Part shown: positions 7,476 to 15,018 of the stretch, piece after piece | Position numbering within the stretch: the first letter of the stretch is position 1 | How the letters are laid out: each line of letters opens with the position of its first letter | From: JABSOG01 sp041583135 | GTDB taxonomy: Bacteria; Pseudomonadota; Gammaproteobacteria; Enterobacterales; Alteromonadaceae | DNA: 15,151 bases | Assembly: GCA_041583135.1 (NCBI GenBank) | Contig: JBFHGJ010000127.1 | Coordinates: 1 to 15,151 of the forward strand | Direction of reading: 5' to 3' | Made by a program: the position numbers and the translations under genes | Notes under the pieces: generated by a model | What the model saw: the letters and a program-made list of their open reading frames with translations, nothing else | What the model was told of the DNA's origin: nothing | The model's database searches: none

Positions 7476-10466
7476 TTAGAATTCAACTTTCATGCTGAAT
7501 TTATACATACGACCGATAACATCGTAGTTGCTTGGGAAGGTGTTACCCGAGTTGTACTGAGTTCGGCCTGCTTCGTTACCTACAACTGGCGGCTCTTTGT
7601 CAAATACGTTGTCGATACCAAAGCTAAACTTGATGTGGTCGCCCCAGTGGTATGATGCGAACAAATCGAAGTAGTTGTAAGAATCGATTGAACGGAACTT
7701 TTCATAAGTACCGGCGTATTGGCTTTGAGCGATCTTCAAGCCGCTTTGATAGCGCCACAAACCAGAAACGGTCCAGTCTTCGTCAAAGCTCCAAGTCACG
7801 CGCTGTAAAAGACGGTTTTTCGACACCGGATCACAGGCGGTGCCGAAGATACCGTTACAGTCGATAACGGCTGTGGCATCTGAGCTTTGGCTTTCGTGGG
7901 TGAGGTAGTGGTTGAAGTTGGTTGAGAACGACAAGGTGCCCATATCGCCCAATTCCCAATCGAAGTTCAAAGACGCTTCAAGACCTTCGGCGCGTCGATA
8001 CTTCAAGTTGGTGGTGAACAACTCAATACCGGAACCTGCGATGGTCAAAGAGCCACCGATACGGTTGATTTTACCACAGGCTTCAGCATTACCGTTGATG
8101 TAACAGTCATCCAAGATCTCTTGTGGTGAGAACTCGCCAATCACATCGTCGATATCAATATCGTAATAATCGAGTGAGAAGGTGAAGTTTTTCAAGAAGT
8201 CCGCTGAGTAAACCAAACCGGCAGTGAAGGTCTCGGCATCTTCGGCGCCAGGCAGTGCTTGCGGATCAGAACCGGTAATGGCGTTAACCTGACCTGAGAT
8301 AATGTCCTGTACCGAGCCGACTTGCGAAGGCGTCATACCGGTAGACTCACACAAGGCTTGTAAGCTTGAGTCGATGTTGCCGGCATTGGCAATCGAACAA
8401 GGGTCCATTTGAGCATTGTCCAGACCGGTTACTACAGGTGAGGCGATTTCATCGACATTTGGTGCACGAGTGGCCGATTGCTGCATCACGCGGAACAACC
8501 AGTTGTCGTTTGGTGCCCAGCTTAAACCTAGTTTCCAAGTGTTAACAGAGCCTACTGAATCATACTCAGCAGCACGGAAACCCATTTCCAAGTCTAGCTT
8601 TTTGGCAAAAGACTGATCAGCCATCAAAGGTAAGATACCTTCGAAGAAGAATTCATCGGATTTGTAGCCGCCTGAAATTGGCAAAACGTTACCACCGGCG
8701 CCACCTTGACAGCTGGCAGGGGCAAGTTTCAAACACTCATCTGGCTCCAATGAACCACGCTCTTGACGGAATTCATAACCAAAGCTCACGCTCAATGGTT
8801 CACCGGCAGAAGGCAGTGTGATGGCGTCGATTGAACCGTTGATCAGCACCTGTGCCACGGTTTGATCATACTTTTGGTCTTGCAGGGCAACGGCTTGCGC
8901 ATATCCGGCCATTTCTTCGGTGATGGTGCCGAAGCCGCCAAACAGGTTGATTGGCACGCACGATGGGTCGCCGTTAAGACAGGTCACACCGTCACGGGTA
9001 TCAAGGGCATTTTGAATGTTGGTCAAGTTGGTGTAACCGGCGCGAGTGGTCACGCGGTTTGATTCACCATACTGATAAGATACGTCATATTCCCAGTTGT
9101 CGTTGATAAAGCCGCGAACACCGGAAATAATTTGGAATTGGTTGGTATCAAATTCTTCTGAGCGAGCGCCAAGCTCGACCGTACGACGACGTAGCTGCAC
9201 CAACAGGTAGTCTTCTGAGTCAACCATACCGTTGCCGTTTTCATCACGCCAGTTAACGATACCCGCCTGATTTGGGTCACTGTTAAGTAAACCAGCATCC
9301 AAAGCGGTGTTACCGGCATCAATCATCCATTGACGCGCTTGGTCGCCAATCAAGGGGTTAAACAGCGGTAGATTGAAAGTAGCACCAAATGTACCCGATG
9401 GAGCAACCTGCGTTTTTACTGTGACATTGGTAAATGATGCAGTCGCATAGGCGGTGTGATTGTCATTGATGTCATAGTGACCGATGGCGGTAGCACTGTA
9501 GCGCTCTTGCGGTGTCTGGTAGAAGTTAAACGGATTGAAGTTGAATCGGCTACATGCTGAACTGATGGTGCCGTCTTCACGGAACTGACCACCGGCAGCT
9601 GAGCCGCCACCGACGATTTGGAAACGGGTTGGGATAGCCGTGGTTGAGCCACCGGCTGCAACAACGTTTGGACCGCCACAACCGGCTTCAGGTGCCAAAG
9701 GTGGTTCGCCTGCCAAGAATTGTTCATAGTTGGCGCCAGAGGCGGTATCAATACCAAGCTGACCGAGTGGACGGTCACCCAATAGGATTTGATCACGAGC
9801 CATCCAGCTCATGGATAAGGCGATGTTACCACGGTCGTCATCTAAGTTGGCACCAATGGTCAATGACAAAGAGTCTTTATCGCCATCGCCTTCACTTGAT
9901 TGTGAATGACCGTACTCCAATGCAACGCCTTGGAAATTCTCTTTAAGGATAAAGTTAAGGGCGCCTGAGATTGCATCAGAACCGTATACTGCGGAGGCAC
10001 CACCGGTGACCAAATCAACTCGGTCAATCAACGCGGTAGGAATGGTGGCGGTATCGACTTCACCGTTGTAGTTAAACGGCACCATGCGACGGCCATTCAT
10101 CAACACGAGGGTACGTTCTTCGCCTAAGCCACGTAAGTTGACGGTTGCTGCACCTTCAGAGCCATTGTTGGCACCAGCGCCATCGCCCGGCGTGGTGCTT
10201 GGCAATAGTTTGATGATCTCTTCGACTTCCGGCTCTTGCAAGAAGCTCAGTTCTTCGGCGTCCATTGACATGATAGGGCTGGTGGAGACTGCGCCGGGGC
10301 GCTTGATGCGGCTACCGGTGACCGCGATTTTTTCAACTTTTTCCTCTTTTTGTGCTTGCTCGGCGTCTTGAGCGAGGGAGGTTGTGGTGGTTAACATTGC
10401 CGTTGAGGCAGCACCAGTGATTAAAGCGAGCCGAATCGACTTCGCCAGTTTTGTATTGGTAAACAT
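7476..10466 (-). CDS. TonB-dependent outer-membrane receptor
   Basis: The 996-residue product has a signal peptide (MFTNTKLAKSIRLALITGAA..., probable cleavage SLA-QDA near residue 32), then a TonB-box-like EKIAVTGSRI (45-54). A plug domain follows with VNLRGLGEERTLVLMNGRRM (109-128) and GGASAVYGSDAISGALNF (155-172), then a long beta barrel ending in phenylalanine (KFSMKVEF), typical for outer-membrane insertion. ATG 10466-10464 was chosen because GGGAGAA lies 4-5 bases upstream and the signal peptide starts there; a longer frame from 10541 adds an unlikely leader. CVPINLFG around bases 8930-8950 is frequent in receptors of marine proteobacteria. Odd points: an EF-hand-like loop at residues 408-419 and several close cysteine pairs. 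It imports a substrate across the outer membrane using TonB/ExbBD; the ligand cannot be told from sequence. It is monocistronic. Confidence 0.95.
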   Translation of the reverse strand: MFTNTKLAKSIRLALITGAASTAMLTTTTSLAQDAEQAQKEEKVEKIAVTGSRIKRPGAVSTSPIMSMDAEELSFLQEPEVEEIIKLLPSTTPGDGAGANNGSEGAATVNLRGLGEERTLVLMNGRRMVPFNYNGEVDTATIPTALIDRVDLVTGGASAVYGSDAISGALNFILKENFQGVALEYGHSQSSEGDGDKDSLSLTIGANLDDDRGNIALSMSWMARDQILLGDRPLGQLGIDTASGANYEQFLAGEPPLAPEAGCGGPNVVAAGGSTTAIPTRFQIVGGGSAAGGQFREDGTISSACSRFNFNPFNFYQTPQERYSATAIGHYDINDNHTAYATASFTNVTVKTQVAPSGTFGATFNLPLFNPLIGDQARQWMIDAGNTALDAGLLNSDPNQAGIVNWRDENGNGMVDSEDYLLVQLRRRTVELGARSEEFDTNQFQIISGVRGFINDNWEYDVSYQYGESNRVTTRAGYTNLTNIQNALDTRDGVTCLNGDPSCVPINLFGGFGTITEEMAGYAQAVALQDQKYDQTVAQVLINGSIDAITLPSAGEPLSVSFGYEFRQERGSLEPDECLKLAPASCQGGAGGNVLPISGGYKSDEFFFEGILPLMADQSFAKKLDLEMGFRAAEYDSVGSVNTWKLGLSWAPNDNWLFRVMQQSATRAPNVDEIASPVVTGLDNAQMDPCSIANAGNIDSSLQALCESTGMTPSQVGSVQDIISGQVNAITGSDPQALPGAEDAETFTAGLVYSADFLKNFTFSLDYYDIDIDDVIGEFSPQEILDDCYINGNAEACGKINRIGGSLTIAGSGIELFTTNLKYRRAEGLEASLNFDWELGDMGTLSFSTNFNHYLTHESQSSDATAVIDCNGIFGTACDPVSKNRLLQRVTWSFDEDWTVSGLWRYQSGLKIAQSQYAGTYEKFRSIDSYNYFDLFASYHWGDHIKFSFGIDNVFDKEPPVVGNEAGRTQYNSGNTFPSNYDVIGRMYKFSMKVEF

Positions 10467-10582
10467 GATGTTCTCCCAGTTGATTATTGTTGTTGTGAGG
10501 CATGACCAAATTTTCCAAAGGTACTCTTTTCCCTCGACCAAAAAACCAATTGTGTCTATGGTTTGCCAAGAATAACCTATGA

Positions 10583-10612
10583 TGTATAGTCGAAAAGGTA
10601 CGGCAAAATCAA
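10583..10612 (-). promoter_or_regulatory. Candidate sigma-70 promoter of the TonB receptor gene
   Basis: On the - strand TTGATT (plus 10607-10612) and TATACA (plus 10583-10588) are separated by 18 bases. This would start a transcript about 110 bases before the receptor ATG. The -10 matches consensus at 4 of 6 positions or better, the -35 at 4 of 6. No clear Fur-box palindrome was found nearby. Confidence 0.45.
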
Positions 10613-10682
10613 TAGCCGGTTACAAAAAAATGGGAATTATTGAGGTAAATGGTCTTTACAGTTCAAATAGTGTACTCGATTG

Positions 10683-11306
10683 TTAATGTTCCGTTACTGC
10701 TATCCCTTCGAGCGTGACATATTTTGACGACAGGTCTTTGCCATCGCGATGGCTGAAGCGGATATTCAGTGCCAAAACGGTTTGTGTTTTGCGGCTAATT
10801 TCACTAAAACGCAACACCAATCGTATCGGTACGCCAATGGGCATGTACTTTTCTAAATAACCATCTTTGAAATTTTTGCGGTTTGATGGCCCGTTGGCAT
10901 CAACGATATCTTGACCCATCTGACCTCTGATCGCCTGAAACTGTTCGCCATACTCATTGTAAAAGTGACTGTCTGCGGTATAGATCCCAAATTCGCGGTA
11001 GTCTGGCGAGTAAACGCTCTTATTGCGATTGGTAATGATCACAGCACATTGAAACCCTGCTTGAGTACGGCTACAGTGCTCAACTTCAAAGCGGTAGCCT
11101 GCCAACAATTTTTGTGTTTTGATTGTGTCATGTTGCAATGGTTTTACAACCCCATTGCGACGATGGTTGGCTATCGCATCGTCCAAACAATGTAAAATGG
11201 TTTTGAGTTGTCCGATATTGTCCATTGCATCTATCAAGCTGGCGCATTGTTGCGACCATGCCATCGCTGGAAATAACAGTAATATAAACAATAAGTGCTT
11301 TTTCAT
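10683..11306 (-). CDS. Exported hypothetical protein, translationally coupled partner of the caspase-like peptidase
   Basis: The 207-residue product starts with a clear Sec signal peptide (MKKHLLFILLLFPAMAWS, cleavage near residue 18). The mature part has four cysteines (C21, C40, C78, C87), which could form two disulfides in the periplasm. An alpha-like N-terminal part (about 22-70) is followed by a beta-rich part (about 70-205, with FQCAVIITNRNKSVYS and IRLVLRFSEI). I do not recognise the family; the second part resembles immunoglobulin-like folds only in general pattern. ATG 11306-11304 overlaps the caspase-gene stop as ATGA, and GGAG lies 7 bases upstream. The two proteins are therefore probably made together and exported to the same compartment. 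It may be a ligand, inhibitor or substrate of the protease; this is inference. Confidence 0.75.
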   Translation of the reverse strand: MKKHLLFILLLFPAMAWSQQCASLIDAMDNIGQLKTILHCLDDAIANHRRNGVVKPLQHDTIKTQKLLAGYRFEVEHCSRTQAGFQCAVIITNRNKSVYSPDYREFGIYTADSHFYNEYGEQFQAIRGQMGQDIVDANGPSNRKNFKDGYLEKYMPIGVPIRLVLRFSEISRKTQTVLALNIRFSHRDGKDLSSKYVTLEGIAVTEH

Positions 11307-12226
11307 ATGGACTCTCCAAACAAACATGCGACGGGTCTTTGGTCAATCTGTTTAGAGTGACAGTCAGTGACCTGTGGCGGAGCTGCACTTCGCTTTGTCG
11401 GCAAAGTCGTTTTGCCGGCGAAGTAAAAATCTCCCAGTAACGAAGAACTTTCCCATGGCACTTGCTGCCAGTTGGTTTTGTCGATGACCGCTTTACGTAC
11501 ATTTTTGAACAACTTCTCAATGCTTAGATTTGGCGTTTCTATGTGTTTTAGCAACTCGTTGGTATAAATGCCGTTTTTACCTTCGCCATCGGCGGCGACG
11601 GCCCCAGGCGCTGTGGCGTATGCGAGCAAAGTACCAGTAGGGGCGCTGAGTTGAGCAAGTCCACGCTTTAAGGCGCGAAAGTTGGCGACAAACGGGTTAT
11701 TGCGACAGGCGTCGAGGATCACGATATTGAGATTCCCTTTGCGATAGGCCATGACGTTGAGCACTTTGGCCAAATTGAGTGCTTCAAATTGAACGTCAGA
11801 TGATTTCAGCGCTTTTGCATCGACCGGCAATAGAAAGTTGCTGCCGTCAATTTGAACACCATGACCAGCATAGTAAAACAGTGCCACCGTGTTGGGGTTG
11901 GAGAGCTTTTGCTCAAACTGTGCTAGGGCACTTATCATTTGTTGGTGGCTATTGTTGATACGAAGGTCAACCGTAAAATTGAGTCTGCTGAGTGACTTTG
12001 CCACGGCTGTGGCATCGTTGGAGGGGTTCTTTAGAGGTGACAGTGATAAATACTGACTGTTGCCAAAAACCAGAGCAATTCTATCGCTGTTTTTTGTTCC
12101 GTTGTGCTTGAGCTGTTTAAGTACGATCCCGCGAGGTGAACCAGCTCCCGCTGAGACATGATTGGATGATACTAGGGCAAACAGAAGGCAAAACAATAGG
12201 GCATAAATGGGTTTGACTGTATACAT
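11303..12226 (-). CDS. Secreted caspase-like cysteine peptidase (C14)
   Basis: The 307-residue product has a signal peptide (MYTVKPIYALLFCLLFALVSS, cleavage near VSA-GAG, residue 26) and one caspase-fold domain at about 47-270. It begins RIALVFGNSQYL and contains the catalytic His122 in FYYAGHGVQ and Cys174 in ILDACRNNPF, the hallmark dyad of bacterial caspase homologues. Other family-like segments are LKNPSNDATAVAKSL and LLAYATAPG. The last 35 residues are a proline/serine tail with two cysteines (C289, C301). Because of the signal peptide it should act in the periplasm or outside. It overlaps the next gene by four bases. No ribosome binding site precedes its ATG; an AT-rich stretch with -10-like hexamers sits directly upstream. 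Both catalytic residues are intact, so activity is likely; targets are unknown. Confidence 0.9.
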   Translation of the reverse strand: MYTVKPIYALLFCLLFALVSSNHVSAGAGSPRGIVLKQLKHNGTKNSDRIALVFGNSQYLSLSPLKNPSNDATAVAKSLSRLNFTVDLRINNSHQQMISALAQFEQKLSNPNTVALFYYAGHGVQIDGSNFLLPVDAKALKSSDVQFEALNLAKVLNVMAYRKGNLNIVILDACRNNPFVANFRALKRGLAQLSAPTGTLLAYATAPGAVAADGEGKNGIYTNELLKHIETPNLSIEKLFKNVRKAVIDKTNWQQVPWESSSLLGDFYFAGKTTLPTKRSAAPPQVTDCHSKQIDQRPVACLFGESI

Positions 12227-12229
12227 TTT

Positions 12230-12241
12230 ATTATATTTATA
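12230..12241 (-). promoter_or_regulatory. -10-like elements directly upstream of the caspase-like gene
   Basis: On the - strand TATAAA (plus 12236-12241) and TATAAT (plus 12230-12235) lie in tandem, 9 and 3 bases before the ATG. Use of TATAAA would give a transcript with almost no 5' leader, in keeping with the absence of a Shine-Dalgarno site. The -35 region is poor at either spacing. The two hexamers are plain in the sequence; promoter use is inference. Confidence 0.35.
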
Positions 12242-12401
12242 GTGGTAGACGTCGCGACAGGAATTGGCGCTATGCGTTCGATTATTGGTATTTAAGCATC
12301 TAAAGCGAGATGTTGCAACTTAACCACATTGCGATTGATATTTAAACGTCATTTAAGTGCAATCCTTTGCGACAGGCTATCCGTAAAATGAACCAGTGCC
12401 G

Positions 12402-13709
12402 CTAATGTCTAACGGCATAAATAAAGTTTAAACCGCCAAGATAATAGTCTTGATGGCATTGAATGATGGCAAAGCCGATGTCTCTGAGCTGACCGATGAG
12501 TTGATCCATTGTTACCAATTTGGCCTGTGGGTTTTCACTTAGCTCGAGATTGAAGCGCCGAAATGTTTGATAATGAGGATGGGTCAGTAGCTCTTTTTGC
12601 ACTTCTTGCTCCATCGCATACATGTTCAGCTCTGGGTTGGGGGTTGCCAATACCAAATGTCCTCCGGGGCGCAGTAGCTGATGAATATGCTTGAGCACCA
12701 ACTCTGGGTCTGGCCAGCTATAGTAGCTATTGAGGCTGACTGCGCTATCAAAGGTTTGGCCATTGAAACGTTCAATTTTGCTGTGACAAGTGGCAAAGCC
12801 GGGCCTTTGCAATTGGTTCAATAGCCAGTTGGCGACTTTGAGCATTTCGCCACTGTAGTCGATACCAAGATAGCTATTGACATCATCGCGAGGGGCCAAA
12901 AAAGGCGCCACTTTCGCACTGCCGCAACCAAAGTCGGCGACGTCACCATAGAGCAGTTGTGCGCTGGCAATTTGTAATTCTCGTTGAAATGAGGTTTGTA
13001 CAGATGCGAAGGCCTGAGTGTACTCATCCCATTGTTTCGGTGGGTAAATCTCAACTGAGTGTTGAGTCGCACTCGGTTGTGCTTGCGAAGGAGCTAGCCA
13101 CTGAAAAAAGCGCGGTTTGAGAGTTTCTAGTTGCCAGCTGCCGACAGCAAAGCGGTGTTTTCCGCCATAGTCGATGGTGGTGTCGGGGTTGAGTACCTTT
13201 ACACCTAACAGTTTTTGATGAAAGGCGACATCTTTTTGTTTGATCAGTCCAACAATGACATCAAAGTTCAACGTTTTAGCCAGCCGATAAAAGGCGTTGA
13301 AATAGGCCTTGAGTGAGGTAGATTCGCAGCGCTCACTGATGACAAAACGGCCGATCTGCAAAGTACGCAGTTGTTGTTCTCGATAGTGGCTAACCTCACT
13401 GGCAAAGGTCGCTTCTTCATCAAAGCCCGCACTATTGTCAGCCATTAGGCTGGCAGTGGCACAAACTTCACCATGGCTATTGAGGCTGTAAAGCACAAGG
13501 GTATCACTTACATATTGTGGTGAACTGTCTACGTCAAGCTCAGGAAAATGACGGCGATAATGCACTTTGGTAAAGGCACTGACCGCCGCTTTTTGCTGAT
13601 CGCTTTGGGCGAGGTAAATGTTGTCTAGCTGGTTAAGTACCAGCAACGCTTTTGCCTGAGCAAGCCCAAAAGGGATTGAACAGTCGGTTTTATTACTTTT
13701 GTTAAACAT
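12402..13709 (-). CDS. Fusion of N-acyltransferase-like (GNAT/FeeM-like) domain with class I SAM-dependent methyltransferase
   Basis: The 435-residue product has two parts. Residues about 40-205 resemble GNAT-fold acyltransferases of the N-acyl amino acid synthase/FeeM type: an RRHFPEL segment, a strand with TASLMADN, then LQIGRFVISERCE, FDVIVGLIKQKDVAFHQ and LLGVKVL. Residues about 225-435 are a class I methyltransferase: SAM-binding motif VADFGCGSAKVAPFL (257-271), acidic ribose contact GIDYSGEML (282-290), and LLRPGGHLVLATPNP (345-359). The methyltransferase half is recognised securely, the acyltransferase half moderately. ATG 13709-13707 was chosen because AAAGGA lies 8 bases upstream; the ATG at 13718 abuts that site. 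The protein has no signal peptide, so it is cytoplasmic. It could make and methylate an acylated small molecule; this is inference. The gene precedes the caspase-like gene on the same strand with 175 bases between. Confidence 0.82.
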   Translation of the reverse strand: MFNKSNKTDCSIPFGLAQAKALLVLNQLDNIYLAQSDQQKAAVSAFTKVHYRRHFPELDVDSSPQYVSDTLVLYSLNSHGEVCATASLMADNSAGFDEEATFASEVSHYREQQLRTLQIGRFVISERCESTSLKAYFNAFYRLAKTLNFDVIVGLIKQKDVAFHQKLLGVKVLNPDTTIDYGGKHRFAVGSWQLETLKPRFFQWLAPSQAQPSATQHSVEIYPPKQWDEYTQAFASVQTSFQRELQIASAQLLYGDVADFGCGSAKVAPFLAPRDDVNSYLGIDYSGEMLKVANWLLNQLQRPGFATCHSKIERFNGQTFDSAVSLNSYYSWPDPELVLKHIHQLLRPGGHLVLATPNPELNMYAMEQEVQKELLTHPHYQTFRRFNLELSENPQAKLVTMDQLIGQLRDIGFAIIQCHQDYYLGGLNFIYAVRH

Positions 13710-13713
13710 ATTT

Positions 13714-13735
13714 GGCATCCTTTGGGTTGGATGCC
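13714..13735 (-). promoter_or_regulatory. Hairpin covering the ribosome binding site of the acyltransferase-methyltransferase gene
   Basis: On the - strand GGCATCC and GGATGCC form a perfect 7-base stem with an 8-base loop (AACCCAAA). The right arm and loop end contain the AAAGGA ribosome binding site of ATG 13709, so folding would hide it. A 10-base palindrome GCCCCGGGGC (13733-13742) overlaps the outer arm and offers an alternative pairing. Pairing is seen directly; translational control is inference. Confidence 0.45.
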
Positions 13736-13821
13736 CCGGGGCGTTAGTCGAATGTGCACAACAGCAACACTACTGCGCTGTGCCGGAGAATTCAGGTTTG
13801 CGCTGGAATCCTCCCATTTAA

Positions 13822-13838
13822 TCCGGTACACTCCGGTA
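13822..13838. promoter_or_regulatory. Helically phased TCCGGTA repeats between divergent genes
   Basis: TCCGGTA occurs at 13822-13828 and 13832-13838, exactly 10 bases apart, in the region between the methyltransferase-fusion gene and the divergent membrane-protein gene. An inverted CCGGA lies at 13783-13787. One-turn spacing suits binding of a regulator on one face of the helix. No known consensus was recognised. Confidence 0.3.
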
Positions 13839-13870
13839 ATTCTTTATTTCAGGTGCAATTGTGCCGTTAA

Positions 13871-15016
13871 ATGGCGTTACTGGTGGCTGTGACAACAACT
13901 GAGCAAGACATCATTCGCTGGTTTGCTGGCTTAAGTGAACCGGTGCGTTATCGTTTCTCAACCTGTTGGCTTAACGAACAGGTGGGGAATCTTTCCAATC
14001 CGGCCTTGGCAGAACTGTTGCCGGGGGAGAAAAAAGGCAGTGAGAGTTTTATCAAGGCGTTTCGTTCATATGATTTGAAAAAAGAAGCGCTTAAAAGGAT
14101 AAGTCGGCCAAAAGATGGCTTTACTGCAGGGGATGTGCACTTGATCTGCGAGGCGATAAATCAATATCGCAGCAAAACCAATAACCCTAATCGCGTGAAT
14201 AGCAGTCAGTTTTACCAAAGTGCTTGGCAAGCATTGTCAGAGCGTTACCCGTTGGTTTCAGAAGATAAGGCAGTTAAAACCGCCGAAAATGGTACGACCA
14301 ATGATTTGCTGGCGCCCTCAGTTCGCCATGCAATCGGGCAAGTTTTGACGCGGCCTATGGTTTTTGCTGTTGTTATGGTTCTATTATTACTGCTGATATT
14401 TGGATTTGGTGCCTTAAAGCTCTTTCGCCAAAATGCCTCAAACATACAAGCGCAAACGATTGCGCCGGGCGCGCTGGTGCAATGGCAGTTGCTTAGCTCG
14501 GATGAACAGCGCAGTGAGCTATCGCCACCTGAATTTTATTTAAGTGCAAAGCGGTGTTTTCCGAAGCTTGAGGCGAAAACGCAAAGCATGACTTCATTGT
14601 CGATAGCGCAGGTCGAAAGGTGGGGGCAAAAGCCGCACGATAAGTTGACCTTGTTGCTCACTGATGCTCTTGTCAAACGCTGGCGCGCTGAGCAGTTACG
14701 CTTTATCGAACCCAATAGACAATATTTGTCCAAGGGCATGTTAAATTTAGGTGTCTCTTCTGAGTGTCTGGCTTCTTTGCAACAGGTAGTCGATGCAGGT
14801 GGGACGGTGGAACAGTTTGCAATGGTAAAGCAGGTGTTTGCTGCGCAAAAAATCGTGGTAGATCTCAGTATCACTGAGGACTCTGACGCCGTTGTTGATG
14901 ATCTTACAAGGCAATATCCAGCAATTATGGATACCACCTCCAAGCAATTGATAATTTTAGGTCCAATTGTGCTTGGTTATATCAGTCAGCCGATGTCGGC
15001 CATCATGAGTGAGTAA
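13871..15016 (+). CDS. Unrecognised single-pass membrane protein
   Basis: The 381-residue product has one hydrophobic helix at about 163-184 (MVFAVVMVLLLLLIFGFGAL). It separates an N-terminal part of about 160 residues, probably cytoplasmic and helix-rich (TEQDIIRWF, AWQALSERYP), from a C-terminal part of about 195 residues, probably periplasmic, with two cysteines (KRCFPK, SSECLAS). Arg/Lys flanks (R161 before, K183/R186 after) leave the topology uncertain. I do not recognise a family. An in-frame stop ends at 13870, so ATG 13871 is the earliest start; it has no clear ribosome site, and GTG 13889 (giving MTTTEQD...) is an alternative. It is divergent from the acyltransferase-methyltransferase and is followed two bases later by an exported protein. 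A membrane-spanning sensor or adaptor would fit; this is inference. Confidence 0.75.
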   Translation: MALLVAVTTTEQDIIRWFAGLSEPVRYRFSTCWLNEQVGNLSNPALAELLPGEKKGSESFIKAFRSYDLKKEALKRISRPKDGFTAGDVHLICEAINQYRSKTNNPNRVNSSQFYQSAWQALSERYPLVSEDKAVKTAENGTTNDLLAPSVRHAIGQVLTRPMVFAVVMVLLLLLIFGFGALKLFRQNASNIQAQTIAPGALVQWQLLSSDEQRSELSPPEFYLSAKRCFPKLEAKTQSMTSLSIAQVERWGQKPHDKLTLLLTDALVKRWRAEQLRFIEPNRQYLSKGMLNLGVSSECLASLQQVVDAGGTVEQFAMVKQVFAAQKIVVDLSITEDSDAVVDDLTRQYPAIMDTTSKQLIILGPIVLGYISQPMSAIMSE

Positions 15017-15018
15017 GA

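Noticed and set aside
9416..9796. 126-codon Ser/Thr/Val-rich frame on the receptor strand
   Set aside because: It is an out-of-frame reading of the receptor with no family resemblance.
10467..10541. 25-residue N-terminal extension of the TonB receptor
   Set aside because: It would bury the signal peptide, and the internal ATG has a good GGGAGAA site.
10640..10665. Possible terminator after the exported partner gene
   Set aside because: Only a 5-base GTAAA/TTTAC stem with no adjacent T-run; too weak to call.
11128..11520. 130-codon open frame overlapping the caspase gene and its partner on the same strand
   Set aside because: It is a shifted frame across two genes that have signal peptides, overlapping stop/start and recognisable motifs.
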